In this document: one piece after another, positions 27,067-37,090 of the stretch | Position numbering within the stretch: the stretch's first letter is position 1 | Layout of the letters: every line of letters begins with the position of its first letter | From: Ancylomarina sp. DW003 | GTDB taxonomy: Bacteria; Bacteroidota; Bacteroidia; Bacteroidales; Marinifilaceae | Direction of reading: 5' to 3' | DNA: 64,000 nucleotides | Assembly (NCBI RefSeq): GCF_029029505.1 | Contig: NZ_JAKJSD010000013.1 | Span: 60,368 to 124,367 of the forward strand | Notes under the pieces: model-generated | What the model was told of the DNA's origin: nothing | Database searches by the model: none | Seen by the model: the letters and a program-made list of their open reading frames with translations, nothing else | Made by a program: the position numbers and the translations under genes

Positions 27067-27105
27067 TATTGTCAGGCTTAAATGAACGGTTTAAGCTTGA
27101 CAATA
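27067..27105 (+). terminator. Hairpin after the small membrane-protein gene
   Basis: A 16-bp stem (TATTGTCAGGCTTAAA with TTTAAGCTTGACAATA, one G-U) around a seven-base loop. There is no long T run after it, so it could be a terminator or a stability hairpin. Confidence 0.5.
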
Positions 27106-27272
27106 ATTTATACACAAATTCAAACGAGTTTGCTCACCAACATCAGTTCAAAAATATTTTACCTTTCAAACTAATATTCTTGTCTGCCTCCAATAACAAG
27201 AATATCACCTTCAGGACTTAATTAACATTCATCAACTAAAGCATACATTTGGTATTTAGGACTTTAACTATC

Positions 27273-27302
27273 TTGCCTAATCCAAGGAATTCAATATCTT
27301 TG
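27273..27302 (+). promoter_or_regulatory. lepA promoter
   Basis: TTG (27273-27275), 19 bases, then TATCTTTG (27295-27302): a full consensus match, giving a leader of about 80 bases before lepA. Confidence 0.75.
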
Positions 27303-27390
27303 TTGATTGATTAAGAAGCTCCTTAAATGAGGTTGAATCAGTTGTAAAAACGCAAGGAGTCGCAAGCATTATCTAATTTGATTTTTGAAG

Positions 27391-29181
27391 ATGAAGAACA
27401 TTCGTAATTTCTGCATAATAGCACATATCGACCACGGGAAAAGTACTCTAGCTGACCGTTTATTACAGGAAACAGAAACTGTAGGCGAACGTGAAAGGCA
27501 AGCTCAGGTTCTTGACGATATGGATTTGGAACGTGAACGTGGTATCACCATTAAAAGTCACGCTATTCAAATGGACTATGAGGGTAATGATGGTGAAAAC
27601 TATGTATTAAACCTTATTGACACTCCAGGTCACGTAGATTTTTCATACGAGGTTTCTCGTTCAATTGCTGCTTGCGAAGGAGCTCTTCTTATTGTTGACT
27701 CAACTCAGGGTATTCAAGCTCAAACAATCTCGAACCTTTATTTAGCTATTGAGAATGATCTTGAAATCATTCCAATTCTTAACAAGATTGACTTACCTAA
27801 CTCAAACCCTGAGGATGTAAAAGATCAGATTGTTGATTTGATTGGTTGTGATAGAGATGAAATTCTTGCAGCATCGGGTAAAACTGGTGAAGGTGTACCA
27901 GATATTCTTGAAGCAATTGTAGATCGAGTTCCATGCCCAGAAGGCAAACCAAATGATCCTCTTCAGGCATTGGTATTTGACTCTGAATACAATTCATTTC
28001 GTGGTATCATCACATACATTCGTATTATGAATGGGGAGGTTAAAAAAGGAGATCTTGTAAAATTCTTAAATACTGATAAAGAATACTACGCTGATGAAAT
28101 TGGAGTTTTAAGACTTGAACGTGAGCCAAGGAAAATATTAAAAACAGGTGATGTAGGTTATATTATATCGGGTATCAAAACTTCTACAGAGGTAAAAGTT
28201 GGTGACACCATTACGCATAAAGAAGAGCCTTGTGAAAAAGGGATTGATGGCTTTGAGGAAGTAAAGCCAATGGTATTTGCCGGAGTCTATCCTATCGACA
28301 GTGAAGATTATGAAGATTTACGAGCTTCGATGGAGAAATTAAAGCTAAACGATGCCTCTTTAACTTTTGAGCCAGAATCATCACTAGCTCTTGGTTTTGG
28401 TTTCCGTTGCGGGTTTCTTGGCCTGCTTCATATGGAAATTATTCAGGAACGATTGGATCGTGAATTTGGTATGAACGTGATTACTACGGTACCCAACGTA
28501 TCCTATATTGCTCACACTAAAAAAGGTGACGTTTTCGAAATGCATAACCCTTCGGATATGCCGGATCCAAACTCACTCGATTTTATTGAAGAGCCATTTA
28601 TCAAAGCACAGATCATTACCAAATCAGAATTTGTTGGTTCTTTAATGAACCTTTGTCTGGCTAAGCGTGGTATGATGACAAACCAACAATACCTAACGAG
28701 TGATCGTGTAGAATTGACTTATGAAATGCCATTAGGTGAAATTGTATTCGATTTCTACGATAAGCTGAAGAGTATTTCAAAAGGTTACGCATCTTTTGAC
28801 TACTTCCAAATTGGATTTAAAGCTGCCAAACTTGTAAAACTTGATATTCTTTTAAATGGAGAAGGTGTTGATGCACTTTCAACTTTAATTCACTTCGACA
28901 ATGCACAATCATTTGGTCGTAGAATGTGTGAGAAGCTGAAAGAGCTTATACCGCGTCAGCAATTTGATATTGCTATACAAGGTGCGATTGGAGCCAAAAT
29001 CATTTCCAGAGAGACTGTAAAAGCGGTTCGTAAGGATGTTACCGCAAAATGTTATGGTGGTGATATCACACGTAAACGTAAACTTCTTGAGAAGCAAAAG
29101 AAAGGTAAGAAAAAGATGAAGCAAGTAGGTAATGTGGAAGTTCCACAAAAAGCCTTCTTAGCCGTTCTTAAGCTAGATTAA
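27391..29181 (+). CDS. lepA: LepA, elongation factor 4
   Basis: This 596-residue translational GTPase has G1 AHIDHGKS, the switch [10 protein letters not shown]3 DTPGH, G4 NKID, domains II and III, and the LepA-specific C-terminal domain ([20 protein letters not shown]). LepA acts on the ribosome, affecting initiation or back-translocation under stress. I chose ATG 27391 because the family begins [18 protein letters not shown]. An in-frame TTG six bases upstream is less likely. It is monocistronic between a consensus promoter and a good terminator. Confidence 0.97.
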   Translation: MKNIRNFCIIAHIDHGKSTLADRLLQETETVGERERQAQVLDDMDLERERGITIKSHAIQMDYEGNDGENYVLNLIDTPGHVDFSYEVSRSIAACEGALLIVDSTQGIQAQTISNLYLAIENDLEIIPILNKIDLPNSNPEDVKDQIVDLIGCDRDEILAASGKTGEGVPDILEAIVDRVPCPEGKPNDPLQALVFDSEYNSFRGIITYIRIMNGEVKKGDLVKFLNTDKEYYADEIGVLRLEREPRKILKTGDVGYIISGIKTSTEVKVGDTITHKEEPCEKGIDGFEEVKPMVFAGVYPIDSEDYEDLRASMEKLKLNDASLTFEPESSLALGFGFRCGFLGLLHMEIIQERLDREFGMNVITTVPNVSYIAHTKKGDVFEMHNPSDMPDPNSLDFIEEPFIKAQIITKSEFVGSLMNLCLAKRGMMTNQQYLTSDRVELTYEMPLGEIVFDFYDKLKSISKGYASFDYFQIGFKAAKLVKLDILLNGEGVDALSTLIHFDNAQSFGRRMCEKLKELIPRQQFDIAIQGAIGAKIISRETVKAVRKDVTAKCYGGDITRKRKLLEKQKKGKKKMKQVGNVEVPQKAFLAVLKLD

Positions 29182-29206
29182 CAAAATTTCCTTAAAGATA
29201 TTCTTA

Positions 29207-29230
29207 AAACCCTTCGATATTTCGAGGGGT
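29207..29230 (+). terminator. lepA terminator
   Basis: AAAACCCTTCGA pairs with TCGAGGGGTTTT (one G-U) around a short loop, followed by a T run. Confidence 0.85.
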
Positions 29231-29318
29231 TTTTTATTTGATTAGATTCTAAAAAACATAAGATTTTTTTATTCTGTAATTTAGTGTAACTTAATCTACC
29301 GAACAAAAAACGAATAAT

Positions 29319-31664
29319 ATGAAATCCAGATTAATTAATATTCCTCGTTTATTTCGCAACTACAACATCCTTATTTTACTGATTATGGGTGTGGGGTTTG
29401 GGAGTTTAGTCATTATTGTTGATTACCAAGCTTACAAAAAAGATGTTGTAAAATCTCGAGCAGTCATTGAAAATGAAAAAAAACAGTTCCTAAAGCATTC
29501 TGTCGACAATGCAATTTCTTACATCAACTACAACAACTCTAAGGTTGAAGAAAGATTAGATGAGGAGCTCTCTCTAGAAATCCTAAATGCATGGAAGATA
29601 GCCTCTGGTATACACTCTAGATTTAAAAGCACCAGATCAGAACAAGAAATAAAAACCCTTATTATTGAAACCTTAAGACCTCTTCGCTATTTTAACGGCA
29701 GAGGCTATCTTTACATTATAGATATGGATGGTTTCAACCAATTACACCCTATCACTCCCGAAAAAGAAGGAAAAATAATAACCAATATCAAAGATATTAC
29801 GGGCAAATATGTCATTCAAGAAGAAATCAATTTAATGCGCAAGAAGAAAGAAGGTTTTATCGATTATTTATGGACAAAACCTAATTCTAGTGACAGTGTC
29901 TCACACTCGAAAAGAGCATTTTTAAAACGCTTTGAACCATACGATTGGTTTTTTGGTTTGGGTGAGTATCAAGATGATTTTAAGGAAGACTTAAAGCAAG
30001 AAACATTGAAATGGTTTCGTCAATCTTACGATCCAACAAAATGGCATTTATTCATAAATGACTATGACGGCCAAGCATTAATAATCAATTCTGACAAATA
30101 TCAAGATGGCGTAAATATAAAAGACATTTCGGATAGTAAAGGAATTCAAATATTCGAAGAAGAACTCAAAATTGCCAAAAATACAGAAGGGGATTTCCTA
30201 AGGTATTCATGGCTTAACAAAAACACAGGCAAATACACACCCCAAGTTACATATGTAAAAGGATATAATCAATGGAAATGGATGATTGGTGCATCATCTA
30301 GTACTACAACTATAGATAAAGCTATAGCCCAAAAAGAAAATGAGCTTTTAATAAATTCCCTCCGAAAAGTCACTTATCTCCTGTTGGCAATGCTTGGAGC
30401 ATCAGCATTACTCTTTATGATCAGTCAACATATAAACAAAAGAATCAGAAACAATTTCAACAATTTTATTTCCGAGTTTGATACTGCTATCTCAAAACAA
30501 CAAATGCTCAAGGAAGACAAGTTTAATCTCAATGAATTAAGACGACTGTCAAACTCAATAAATCAGCTTTTAAAGAATCATTTAAAAAACTTAGATGCCT
30601 TGAAATTGAGTGAGAAAAAATTCCGAATCGTAGTTGAAAATGCACCCGTATTTATTTGTGGTTTTACCCCGGATGGATTGGTCAAGTTATGGAATAAACA
30701 ATGTGAAGAACATTTTAACTATTCTACTGAAAATATCTTAAATAACCCCTTCCCTCTTGAAGAATTATATCATTCTGAATCAATTAAAATAATCGATGAA
30801 TTTAGAAACTCACCTTCCGAAGCATATCGACTTGCTCATGTCAAACTTAAAAATGGGCAGGAAAGTTATAAATACTGGGCGTCTTTTGAGTTAAGCAAAG
30901 ATCTTCGTATCTGGGTCGGTCACGATGTGACAGAACTCAAGCTGACAGAACAAAAAATGAGAGCACTAAATGCAACAAAAGACAAATTTTTCTCAATTAT
31001 TGCTCATGACTTACGAAATCCATTTAATGCACTAATCACTCTAAGTTCTTATCTTATCGAAGCAATTGAATCAAGCAATAAAACCGAAGCTATAGAACTT
31101 GCAAAAATTATCGAAACTTCTTCAGAACAAGGATTCGAATTATTGGTAAACCTACTCGAGTGGTCACGAACACAAACTGGTGCAATCCAATATAAGCCTG
31201 AGCTAATCAACTTACAGAAGGAACTAAAAAACCCTATCCAGATCATAGAAGGCATAGCCGAATCCAAAGACATCAAAATAAAACATCATATTGATGAATT
31301 TACAACAGTATTTGCAGACCCAAACATGATAAGAACTATTGTACGCAATTTACTTTCAAATGCTGTAAAGTTTACCCCAAGAAAGGGACAAATATCTTTT
31401 GAAGCTTTTAATAATGACGATGAAGTCCTAATTAAAATATGTGATAATGGTGTAGGTATGTCACAAGATATTATCGACAAATTGTTTAAAATAGAAATTA
31501 GTACAAGCTCGACGGGTACAGAAGGCGAGATGGGAACAGGCTTAGGCTTAATACTATGCTCTGAATTTGTGAAAAAACACAAGGGAAAATTGTGGGTAAA
31601 TAGCAAAATTGGTGAAGGTTCATGTTTTTCATTCTCATTACCAAAACAACCTATCCACACCTAA
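29319..31664 (+). CDS. Cache-PAS hybrid-type sensor histidine kinase
   Basis: This 781-residue sensor has a helix at about 15-35 and a long extracytoplasmic Cache domain (about 40-340). Its segments RYFNGRGYLYIIDMDGFNQL and FEPYDWFFGLGEYQDDF are typical of a ligand-binding sCache/dCache pair. A second helix lies at about 350-370. A PAS domain (about 430-540) follows, then HisKA with H563 in SIIAHDLRNPFNALI and HATPase_c with NLLSNAVKFTP, DNGVGMS and GTGLGL. There is no receiver domain and no adjacent regulator, so it is an orphan kinase. The ligand is unknown. Confidence 0.9.
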   Translation: MKSRLINIPRLFRNYNILILLIMGVGFGSLVIIVDYQAYKKDVVKSRAVIENEKKQFLKHSVDNAISYINYNNSKVEERLDEELSLEILNAWKIASGIHSRFKSTRSEQEIKTLIIETLRPLRYFNGRGYLYIIDMDGFNQLHPITPEKEGKIITNIKDITGKYVIQEEINLMRKKKEGFIDYLWTKPNSSDSVSHSKRAFLKRFEPYDWFFGLGEYQDDFKEDLKQETLKWFRQSYDPTKWHLFINDYDGQALIINSDKYQDGVNIKDISDSKGIQIFEEELKIAKNTEGDFLRYSWLNKNTGKYTPQVTYVKGYNQWKWMIGASSSTTTIDKAIAQKENELLINSLRKVTYLLLAMLGASALLFMISQHINKRIRNNFNNFISEFDTAISKQQMLKEDKFNLNELRRLSNSINQLLKNHLKNLDALKLSEKKFRIVVENAPVFICGFTPDGLVKLWNKQCEEHFNYSTENILNNPFPLEELYHSESIKIIDEFRNSPSEAYRLAHVKLKNGQESYKYWASFELSKDLRIWVGHDVTELKLTEQKMRALNATKDKFFSIIAHDLRNPFNALITLSSYLIEAIESSNKTEAIELAKIIETSSEQGFELLVNLLEWSRTQTGAIQYKPELINLQKELKNPIQIIEGIAESKDIKIKHHIDEFTTVFADPNMIRTIVRNLLSNAVKFTPRKGQISFEAFNNDDEVLIKICDNGVGMSQDIIDKLFKIEISTSSTGTEGEMGTGLGLILCSEFVKKHKGKLWVNSKIGEGSCFSFSLPKQPIHT

Positions 31665-31793
31665 TTTCTTTACTAGTCAGATTTAAACATTAAGGTTTCT
31701 TTAACTCTTTTTAGCCAAAGCTTAACGCCTTTTAAATAAGGCAATTTCTAATTTTGAAAGTAGTTATTTAATCAAAAATAAATATTTAGAATT

Positions 31794-32483
31794 ATGAAAC
31801 GATTATCTCTCTTACTTTTAATAGTTGGCTTAATTTTCTTCTGTACACAAAGTACTTCAGCTCAGGAAAACAAGAAAAAGAAAGAAGCTAAGCTTAAGAT
31901 ACTTGTGAACAAAGACGGCAAAACCGTTAAGTTCGATACAACTCTTCACGATTTTAAGGATCACAAAGAGCTTATAAAAATAATGGAATCTAAAAACCTT
32001 CCTGATTCATTAATCGAAGTTTTCGAAGGTGAAGATTTTTTATGGATTTCTAACGATAAAGAAAGCCATGGGAAACACAAAGTTATCATCAAAGAATTTC
32101 TTGACTCAGATTCGGATCATCATTCAGATATTAGGAAAAGAATTAGCAAGCACATTAAAGTTATAAGCGAGGATGATGAAAATATCATTATAACTGAAGG
32201 AGATGGCGAACACAAAACCATAAAAATTGAAATCATCGATGAAGATGGAAAAATCCACAAGAAACATTCTAAAGGCAAAAAAGTTTATATCATCAAAGAG
32301 GGTATCGACATGGATATTTCTGAAGATGGTGATGTGAAAATTATTAAAATAGATTGTCATTCAGATCATGATGAGGATATCGATATCGAAGTAGAGGTGA
32401 CTGATGATGGAAAGACCGTTAAAAAAATTAAGAAAAAGAAAAAAGCCAAAAAGGGGCAGAGAAATAAGGCTGAGAAGAAATAG
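31794..32483 (+). CDS. Secreted charged protein, unknown function
   Basis: The 229-residue protein has a signal peptide (cleavage after STSA at about 24). Its body is highly charged, rich in short beta stretches with DDEN, DEDGK and DHDED clusters (about 100-210), and the tail KKIKKKKKAKKGQRNKAEKK is strongly basic. Repeated IKIEI/VKIIKI strands suggest a repetitive beta fold. No family was recognised. It is monocistronic with a terminator after it. Confidence 0.7.
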   Translation: MKRLSLLLLIVGLIFFCTQSTSAQENKKKKEAKLKILVNKDGKTVKFDTTLHDFKDHKELIKIMESKNLPDSLIEVFEGEDFLWISNDKESHGKHKVIIKEFLDSDSDHHSDIRKRISKHIKVISEDDENIIITEGDGEHKTIKIEIIDEDGKIHKKHSKGKKVYIIKEGIDMDISEDGDVKIIKIDCHSDHDEDIDIEVEVTDDGKTVKKIKKKKKAKKGQRNKAEKK

Positions 32484-32525
32484 ATCTCTTGATAGGTTAT
32501 ACAGTTTAAACTATGCTACCTAAAA

Positions 32526-32550
32526 AAACGTGCTTACCACAAGCACGTTT
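32526..32550. terminator. Terminator
   Basis: AAACGTGCTT pairs perfectly with AAGCACGTTT around ACCAC, with A and T tracts outside. It serves the plus-strand gene ending at 32483. Confidence 0.75.
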
Positions 32551-32784
32551 CTCACTCCTCAACAGTTCTAATTTCCGCATTTTAGATAACCTATAATAAT
32601 CATCAAAATTCGATCCTCATCGCAGGTTGTTCTGAGATAAGTACAAGCCAAGCCTTGCATAATTATGCAACATATTTGTATTCATTTTAGTTTATAGATG
32701 CTTTAGAATTCTTAGTTTGAAAATAGTTACCATTTTTCCCAATGAACTGCTTTACTTTCCATTTATATTAAATCAGTTGAGCTT

Positions 32785-32813
32785 AAAAAAGAGTGAATCC
32801 TCAAGAATCACTC
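32785..32813 (-). terminator. Terminator of the oxidoreductase operon
   Basis: On the minus strand GAGTGATTCTTGAGGATTCACTC forms an imperfect hairpin and is followed by TTTTTTAAG. It lies 20-40 bases after the stop of the last gene of the operon. Confidence 0.55.
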
Positions 32814-32833
32814 TCTCCATAAACAACAAACGA

Positions 32834-33940
32834 CTACCTATCGAGAAATGGATAATCAATATAACCTTTAGCATCTCCTCCGCCGAAAAGTGTATGTCCG
32901 TTTGTTATTTCATTTAAGGGTGCATTTTTTAATACTCTTTCCGGATAATCAGGATTAGCGAGGAATTTCCTTCCAAAACCAACGAGATCTACTAAGTCTC
33001 TTTCAAACAATTCTTCAGCTTTCTCAGGTGTTTTATTACCTGTCGCTATAATTGTCCCTCTAAAGTTTTTACGAAGCGATTGTCTAAAATCATCAGGAAT
33101 CTCAGGCGCATCGTCCCAATCGGCTTCACAGAGATGTATGTAAGCAATTCCCAGCTTATTCAACTCCTTGCATGCAAGCATAATGGTTCCCATTATCTCA
33201 GGATCATCCATATCTTTAAACTTGATAAAAGGCGACAAGCGAACACCTGTTTTTTCTTTCCCAATCTTTTCAATAACAGCCTCTGTAATCCTCAAGAGTA
33301 AACGAATTCGGTTAACTGAAGTAACCCCATATTCATCTAATCGATGATTGGCATTGCTTCGCAAGAATTGGTCAATCAGGTATCCATTTGCTCCGTGTAC
33401 CTCAACTCCGTCAAAACCTGCTTCTATAGCATTTTTTGCCCCATCGGCAAATTCTTTTACAACCTGATCAATATCAGAAAGAGACATAGCTTTTGGAACT
33501 TCAACCGGCACAAAGCTTGCATCGCCATTAGGAGCTCCATCAAAAATATATACGCTGGTGTCTTCAGCCGCACAAGCAGTTGGAGCAATCGGCTGTAAAC
33601 CGTTCACCTTTGAAGAACTCACTCTTCCTACATGCCATAGCTGTAAAAAAATCTTTCCCCCTTTTTCATGAACAACATCGGTCGTAAGTTTCCATCCCTC
33701 GACTTGCTCTTCTGTATAAATCCCTGGTGTTCTCTCATACCCTTTACCTTGTAAAGAGACTTGGCTTGCTTCAGATATAATTAAACCAGCAGAGCCTCGT
33801 TGTCCGTAATAATCAGCCATAAGCATGTTGGGAACATCTCCTGGCTGTGTACTGCGAGAACGTGTCATAGGAGCCATTACAAAACGATTCTTCAGCTCAA
33901 GCCCTTGTAAATTGTAATCCTCAAATATTTTATTTTTCAT
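32834..33940 (-). CDS. Old Yellow Enzyme-family NADH:flavin oxidoreductase
   Basis: This 368-residue TIM-barrel flavoprotein resembles NemA/OYE. It has NRFVMAPMTRSRS at the start and the FMN/substrate pair region in FDGVEVHGANGYLIDQFL (H and N two residues apart as HGAN). RLSPF and the FGRKFLANPD phosphate-binding end are also present. These enzymes reduce activated alkenes, quinones or nitro compounds with NAD(P)H. It is the last gene of a four-gene minus-strand operon under a divergent AraC regulator, so it is probably induced by some electrophile or xenobiotic. Confidence 0.9.
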   Translation of the reverse strand: MKNKIFEDYNLQGLELKNRFVMAPMTRSRSTQPGDVPNMLMADYYGQRGSAGLIISEASQVSLQGKGYERTPGIYTEEQVEGWKLTTDVVHEKGGKIFLQLWHVGRVSSSKVNGLQPIAPTACAAEDTSVYIFDGAPNGDASFVPVEVPKAMSLSDIDQVVKEFADGAKNAIEAGFDGVEVHGANGYLIDQFLRSNANHRLDEYGVTSVNRIRLLLRITEAVIEKIGKEKTGVRLSPFIKFKDMDDPEIMGTIMLACKELNKLGIAYIHLCEADWDDAPEIPDDFRQSLRKNFRGTIIATGNKTPEKAEELFERDLVDLVGFGRKFLANPDYPERVLKNAPLNEITNGHTLFGGGDAKGYIDYPFLDR

Positions 33941-33945
33941 TTTGT

Positions 33946-34440
33946 TTATTTTAATACTGCGTCTAACTTAGTTCGCACAAAAATTGTTAGTAAGCCAGAT
34001 ATCAACCCAAATAGTAGAGGTAAAACAAGCTGATAAGCCAAATCAGAATTATTAGTATCAGTGGCAAAATACAGCACAGTACCTAAAAAAATTGCCGGGA
34101 TTAATTCTTTCCAGCTTCTGAAATATTCAAGAAAAATGATCAGTGATGCTAAAACAAAAACAACCATCATTACCGGATATACTTTAGGGCTATTCACTAT
34201 TACATGATTACTTAAATAGTTAATACAGTACGTTGCTGCTAATGCAAGAAATATCCCTGTAATTAATGCAATCAATAATTTAAATGACTTTTTTAAATTT
34301 GAACCATGCAGAAAGAAATTAGCCCACGCAAAAAACACCACCCAGGCTTGCCAGCTAAACAGGCTGCATACATATATAACCATTGCTGCAATTAAACCTA
34401 CAGACAGAGCATGTATTGATAAATGAATATTGCTTCGCAT
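33946..34440 (-). CDS. DUF1097-family membrane protein
   Basis: The 164-residue protein has about five membrane helices, and the family-typical stretch WVVFFAWANFFLHG lies near 32-45. The family (YcdZ-like) has no firmly known function; an inner-membrane role is implied. It is five bases before the oxidoreductase start and 14 after the deacetylase stop, so it is part of the operon. Confidence 0.75.
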   Translation of the reverse strand: MRSNIHLSIHALSVGLIAAMVIYVCSLFSWQAWVVFFAWANFFLHGSNLKKSFKLLIALITGIFLALAATYCINYLSNHVIVNSPKVYPVMMVVFVLASLIIFLEYFRSWKELIPAIFLGTVLYFATDTNNSDLAYQLVLPLLFGLISGLLTIFVRTKLDAVLK

Positions 34441-34454
34441 AATCCTGTTGTATC

Positions 34455-35402
34455 TTATTTATTGTAGTTAATTTCTGAATTATCAACAGGTGTATTAGAA
34501 TCATCTTTAACCATTTTGGCAATATCATCCTTTCTCATAAAGACTACCCCGCCATACTTTTTGGCATATTCAATAAATTCATCAACTACTTTTACAACAG
34601 CAGGAGAACCTCCGATTCTGTCATGCAAACTAACCGACATCATTCTACGCTTTTTTCCAGCTTCTTCATACAACTGATCAAACTCTGCTTTCAACTGATA
34701 AAGAAATTGATCGGGACTCCAGTTCTTACCCGCAATATTTACAATGTCGTTGTTTCTTAATGTATAAGGCATCACTACAAATTTCTTATTTCGCACCATG
34801 CTAATAAAGGGCTCGTCGCGACTTATATCATCTATATGATATAAGAAATCGAGTTCCTGTAATACTTTCAAAGTATTTACGCTGCGCCTTAGCCAATTGC
34901 AATTGTACCCAACCGCTCTTTGTCCTGTTATGCTTTCAACCAGATCAACTCCGTCTTTTACAAACTTGAGCTCTTCTTTATAGGATAAATTCCATTGATC
35001 ATCCCATGCAATACCATGTGCCGCTATTTCATGTCCTCTATCAGCAATAGCTTTGGCAACCTCAGGATATTTCCTGGCAGCCTCTCCTACCACATGTGAA
35101 GTCACTTTTATATTGTGCTTATCCCACAGGTCGAGCATTCGATACACACCTTCAGTAGCTCCATAACGGAACCAACTTTCTGCCGGTAAATCCGGCGTGC
35201 CTTTCGGCAATGGATTCCCTGAAAAAGGACTCTCGGCACCTTCCGGCTGTCCTCCTGTTTCAAATTGCATAGATACACTAACAACCAACCGTGCCCCATT
35301 AGGCCAATAACCTTTCTTAACTGTATTTTGAGCTTCCCCTTTAAACGATAGAAAACCTATGAATAAAGTTGCCACTAATAAGATCTTACTTCTTTTTCTC
35401 AT
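34455..35402 (-). CDS. Secreted polysaccharide-deacetylase/PuuE-like hydrolase
   Basis: This 315-residue NodB-like hydrolase has a signal peptide (about 1-24). The metal-site region ADRGHEIAAHGIAWDD and the VVGEAARKYPEVA helix match the allantoinase-PuuE branch of the CE4 fold better than chitin deacetylases. The late SLHDRIGGSP supplies a further histidine. The substrate is not determined and may be a small cyclic amide rather than a glycan. The signal peptide places it in the periplasm. It sits between DoxX and DUF1097 genes in the AraC-flanked operon. Confidence 0.8.
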   Translation of the reverse strand: MRKRSKILLVATLFIGFLSFKGEAQNTVKKGYWPNGARLVVSVSMQFETGGQPEGAESPFSGNPLPKGTPDLPAESWFRYGATEGVYRMLDLWDKHNIKVTSHVVGEAARKYPEVAKAIADRGHEIAAHGIAWDDQWNLSYKEELKFVKDGVDLVESITGQRAVGYNCNWLRRSVNTLKVLQELDFLYHIDDISRDEPFISMVRNKKFVVMPYTLRNNDIVNIAGKNWSPDQFLYQLKAEFDQLYEEAGKKRRMMSVSLHDRIGGSPAVVKVVDEFIEYAKKYGGVVFMRKDDIAKMVKDDSNTPVDNSEINYNK

Positions 35403-35422
35403 ATTATATTTATTTTATAATT

Positions 35423-35854
35423 TCAACTACTCCTTTTTGTAAATATTACTCTATCAATCGAATAGTGGTTATATTCCGCATAGATGAGCAAAAAGAAAAA
35501 GTAAAGGGCATATATCATCTGAAAGCTTACCCATTCCCAATTCTCCTTTAAACACGAACCAAATATCAGTACAAGAATAACAAGTGCACCTCCAACTAAA
35601 ACTTTATGACTAAAGAGCCCCAGAACAATTCCTACTCCCAAACTAAATTCGAGAAAAGGAAGAATACCAGCCCATATTTTCACTGTCCATAGAGGTAATA
35701 TTGAATCATGAAAATACTCTAACATCCATGCTTGAAATTCCTGTAATTTTGGAAACCTAACCAAACCATGAGCCAACAAATTTATTCCCATTGTTACTCT
35801 CGCTAATAAATAAGCAATGTGCTTTGTATTCATTTTTCTTCGTTTTATAAACAC
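35423..35854 (-). CDS. DoxX-family membrane protein
   Basis: The 143-residue protein has four membrane helices in DoxX layout (RVTMGINLLAHGLVRFPKLQ, ILPFLEFSLGVGIVLGLFSH). DoxX proteins are linked to quinone or thiol redox functions, though the exact role varies. It is the first gene of the operon and its start faces the AraC gene across 128 bases. Confidence 0.8.
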   Translation of the reverse strand: MFIKRRKMNTKHIAYLLARVTMGINLLAHGLVRFPKLQEFQAWMLEYFHDSILPLWTVKIWAGILPFLEFSLGVGIVLGLFSHKVLVGGALVILVLIFGSCLKENWEWVSFQMIYALYFFFLLIYAEYNHYSIDRVIFTKRSS

Positions 35855-35917
35855 TTAATTTTACTATTACTTTTCCCCTTATTACCTTAAGTCATGAAAA
35901 GTATAAATCTGATTATT

Positions 35918-35925
35918 CAAAATTA
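35918..35925 (-). promoter_or_regulatory. Possible -7 box of the DoxX operon
   Basis: TAATTTTG on the minus strand, 63 bases before the DoxX start, matches TAnnTTTG. No TTG element at the right spacing was seen; an AraC-type activator may compensate. Confidence 0.35.
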
Positions 35926-35982
35926 GGTCAACAGAATTTATTACTCTTGTATAAATTCATTATTAAACTGTATATTTAGACC

Positions 35983-36849
35983 ATGACAAGATTTAAACAA
36001 CAAGCTCCATTTGTGGTTTTAGAGTTTGAAACGGATTTGTGGGATTACCCGCCACACAATCATGATCATTTTGAAATCATACTAGTCAAGCAAGGAACAG
36101 GAATACATACTATTAATGATATTCCTTTTCAGTATAAGCCTGACGATATTTTCTTGATAGCTCCCGAAGATTTTCACTCCTTTAAGGTTCATGAAAAAAC
36201 ATCTTTCTGTTATTTGAAGTTTACAGAATCTTTGTTTCGAAAAGATGGAAATATACAAGAGAAAGCTAAATGGATACAAAGAATTGAATCTGTTCTGTTT
36301 AACCCCAATTTGGTACCTGGCGACACGGAGTACAACGATCAGGATAAGCAGCGAATACTTCATATTGCAGATATCATTCTGGATGAACATCACAATCCAC
36401 GTAACTACAGTGCTGAAATTATTGCAGATGCTGTGAGTATGATTATAAGTATAATTGCCAGAAATATTTGTAAGCTGTACTGCGAAAAGCAGGTAAAAGC
36501 TGAGGCTAACAAAGGGAAGGTTAACGAAATTTTAACCTATGTAAGACACGAAGTTTATGATCCTGATAAAATGAGAATTGAGGTTATTGCAGAGTACTTC
36601 AATATGTCTAAAAATTATATCAGTATCTTCTTTAAAAAACACACCGGAGAATCTTTGCAACAGTACATTTTAAATTACCGCATGAGGCTTGCGGAGAACC
36701 GTATTAGACTTAGCGACTTTACAATTTCAGAGATTTCGCACCAACTCGGTTTTACCGATGAAAGTCACTTAATCAAACAATTTAAGAAACACCACACTAT
36801 AAGTCCCGGAGAATACCGTAAAAAAATCTATTTACAAACCAAGCTGTAG
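35983..36849 (+). CDS. AraC-family transcription regulator
   Basis: This 288-residue regulator has an N-terminal cupin domain (about 15-90; PPHNHDHFEIILVKQGTGIH) and a C-terminal double helix-turn-helix (about 185-285; VIAEYFNMSKNYISIFFKKH, ISEISHQLGFTDESHLIKQF). It is divergent from the DoxX/deacetylase/DUF1097/OYE operon and is likely its activator. The effector is unknown. Confidence 0.9.
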   Translation: MTRFKQQAPFVVLEFETDLWDYPPHNHDHFEIILVKQGTGIHTINDIPFQYKPDDIFLIAPEDFHSFKVHEKTSFCYLKFTESLFRKDGNIQEKAKWIQRIESVLFNPNLVPGDTEYNDQDKQRILHIADIILDEHHNPRNYSAEIIADAVSMIISIIARNICKLYCEKQVKAEANKGKVNEILTYVRHEVYDPDKMRIEVIAEYFNMSKNYISIFFKKHTGESLQQYILNYRMRLAENRIRLSDFTISEISHQLGFTDESHLIKQFKKHHTISPGEYRKKIYLQTKL

Positions 36850-36948
36850 ATAATCAAGTCATCCAAGGCGCACAAAAAAGATGAAAAGGGACGCCTGCTT
36901 AACGACTTATTTCCTGTGAGTTAAATCACATGAACCTCGTCTAAAATT

Positions 36949-36977
36949 AGAATACCTGACTTTTAGCCAGGCATTTC
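36949..36977 (+). terminator. Possible terminator after AraC gene
   Basis: AGAATACCTG pairs imperfectly with CAGGCATTTCT around a short loop, followed by ATTTTA. It is weak because of a bulge and a mismatch. Confidence 0.4.
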
Positions 36978-36989
36978 TATTTTATGAAA

Positions 36990-37090
36990 CTTGGGTAGTA
37001 CCACCCAAACGACTTGGGCTGCTCTACCCAAACAATCTGGGTGATACCACCCAAGCGTCTTGGGCTATACTACCCAAACAGCTTGGGTGA
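36990..37090. repeat. 23-bp tandem dyad repeats
   Basis: Four consecutive 23-bp units start at 36990, 37013, 37036 and 37059, with a partial fifth at 37082. Each unit has TTGGG(T/C), six variable bases, ACCCAA and a four-base spacer, so every unit is itself a small inverted repeat (TTGGGT with ACCCAA). The half-sites are conserved while the spacers vary. It could be an array of binding sites for one regulator, a family of mobile intergenic repeats, or a structured RNA end. Confidence 0.75.

Larger units (their letters stand above)
32484..32833. other. Gap between convergent genes
   Basis: It holds the terminator of the left gene (32526-32550) and a weaker one for the right, minus-strand gene (32785-32813). 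The 66-codon ORF at 32717-32917 overlaps the oxidoreductase end and is not called. Confidence 0.5.

Noticed and set aside
27385..27390. TTG start two codons before lepA ATG
   Set aside because: The family begins at the ATG at 27391; the TTG adds no conserved residues.
36990..37090. CRISPR-like array
   Set aside because: The repeats are contiguous 23-bp units with no unique spacers of 30 or so bases, and no cas genes are near.
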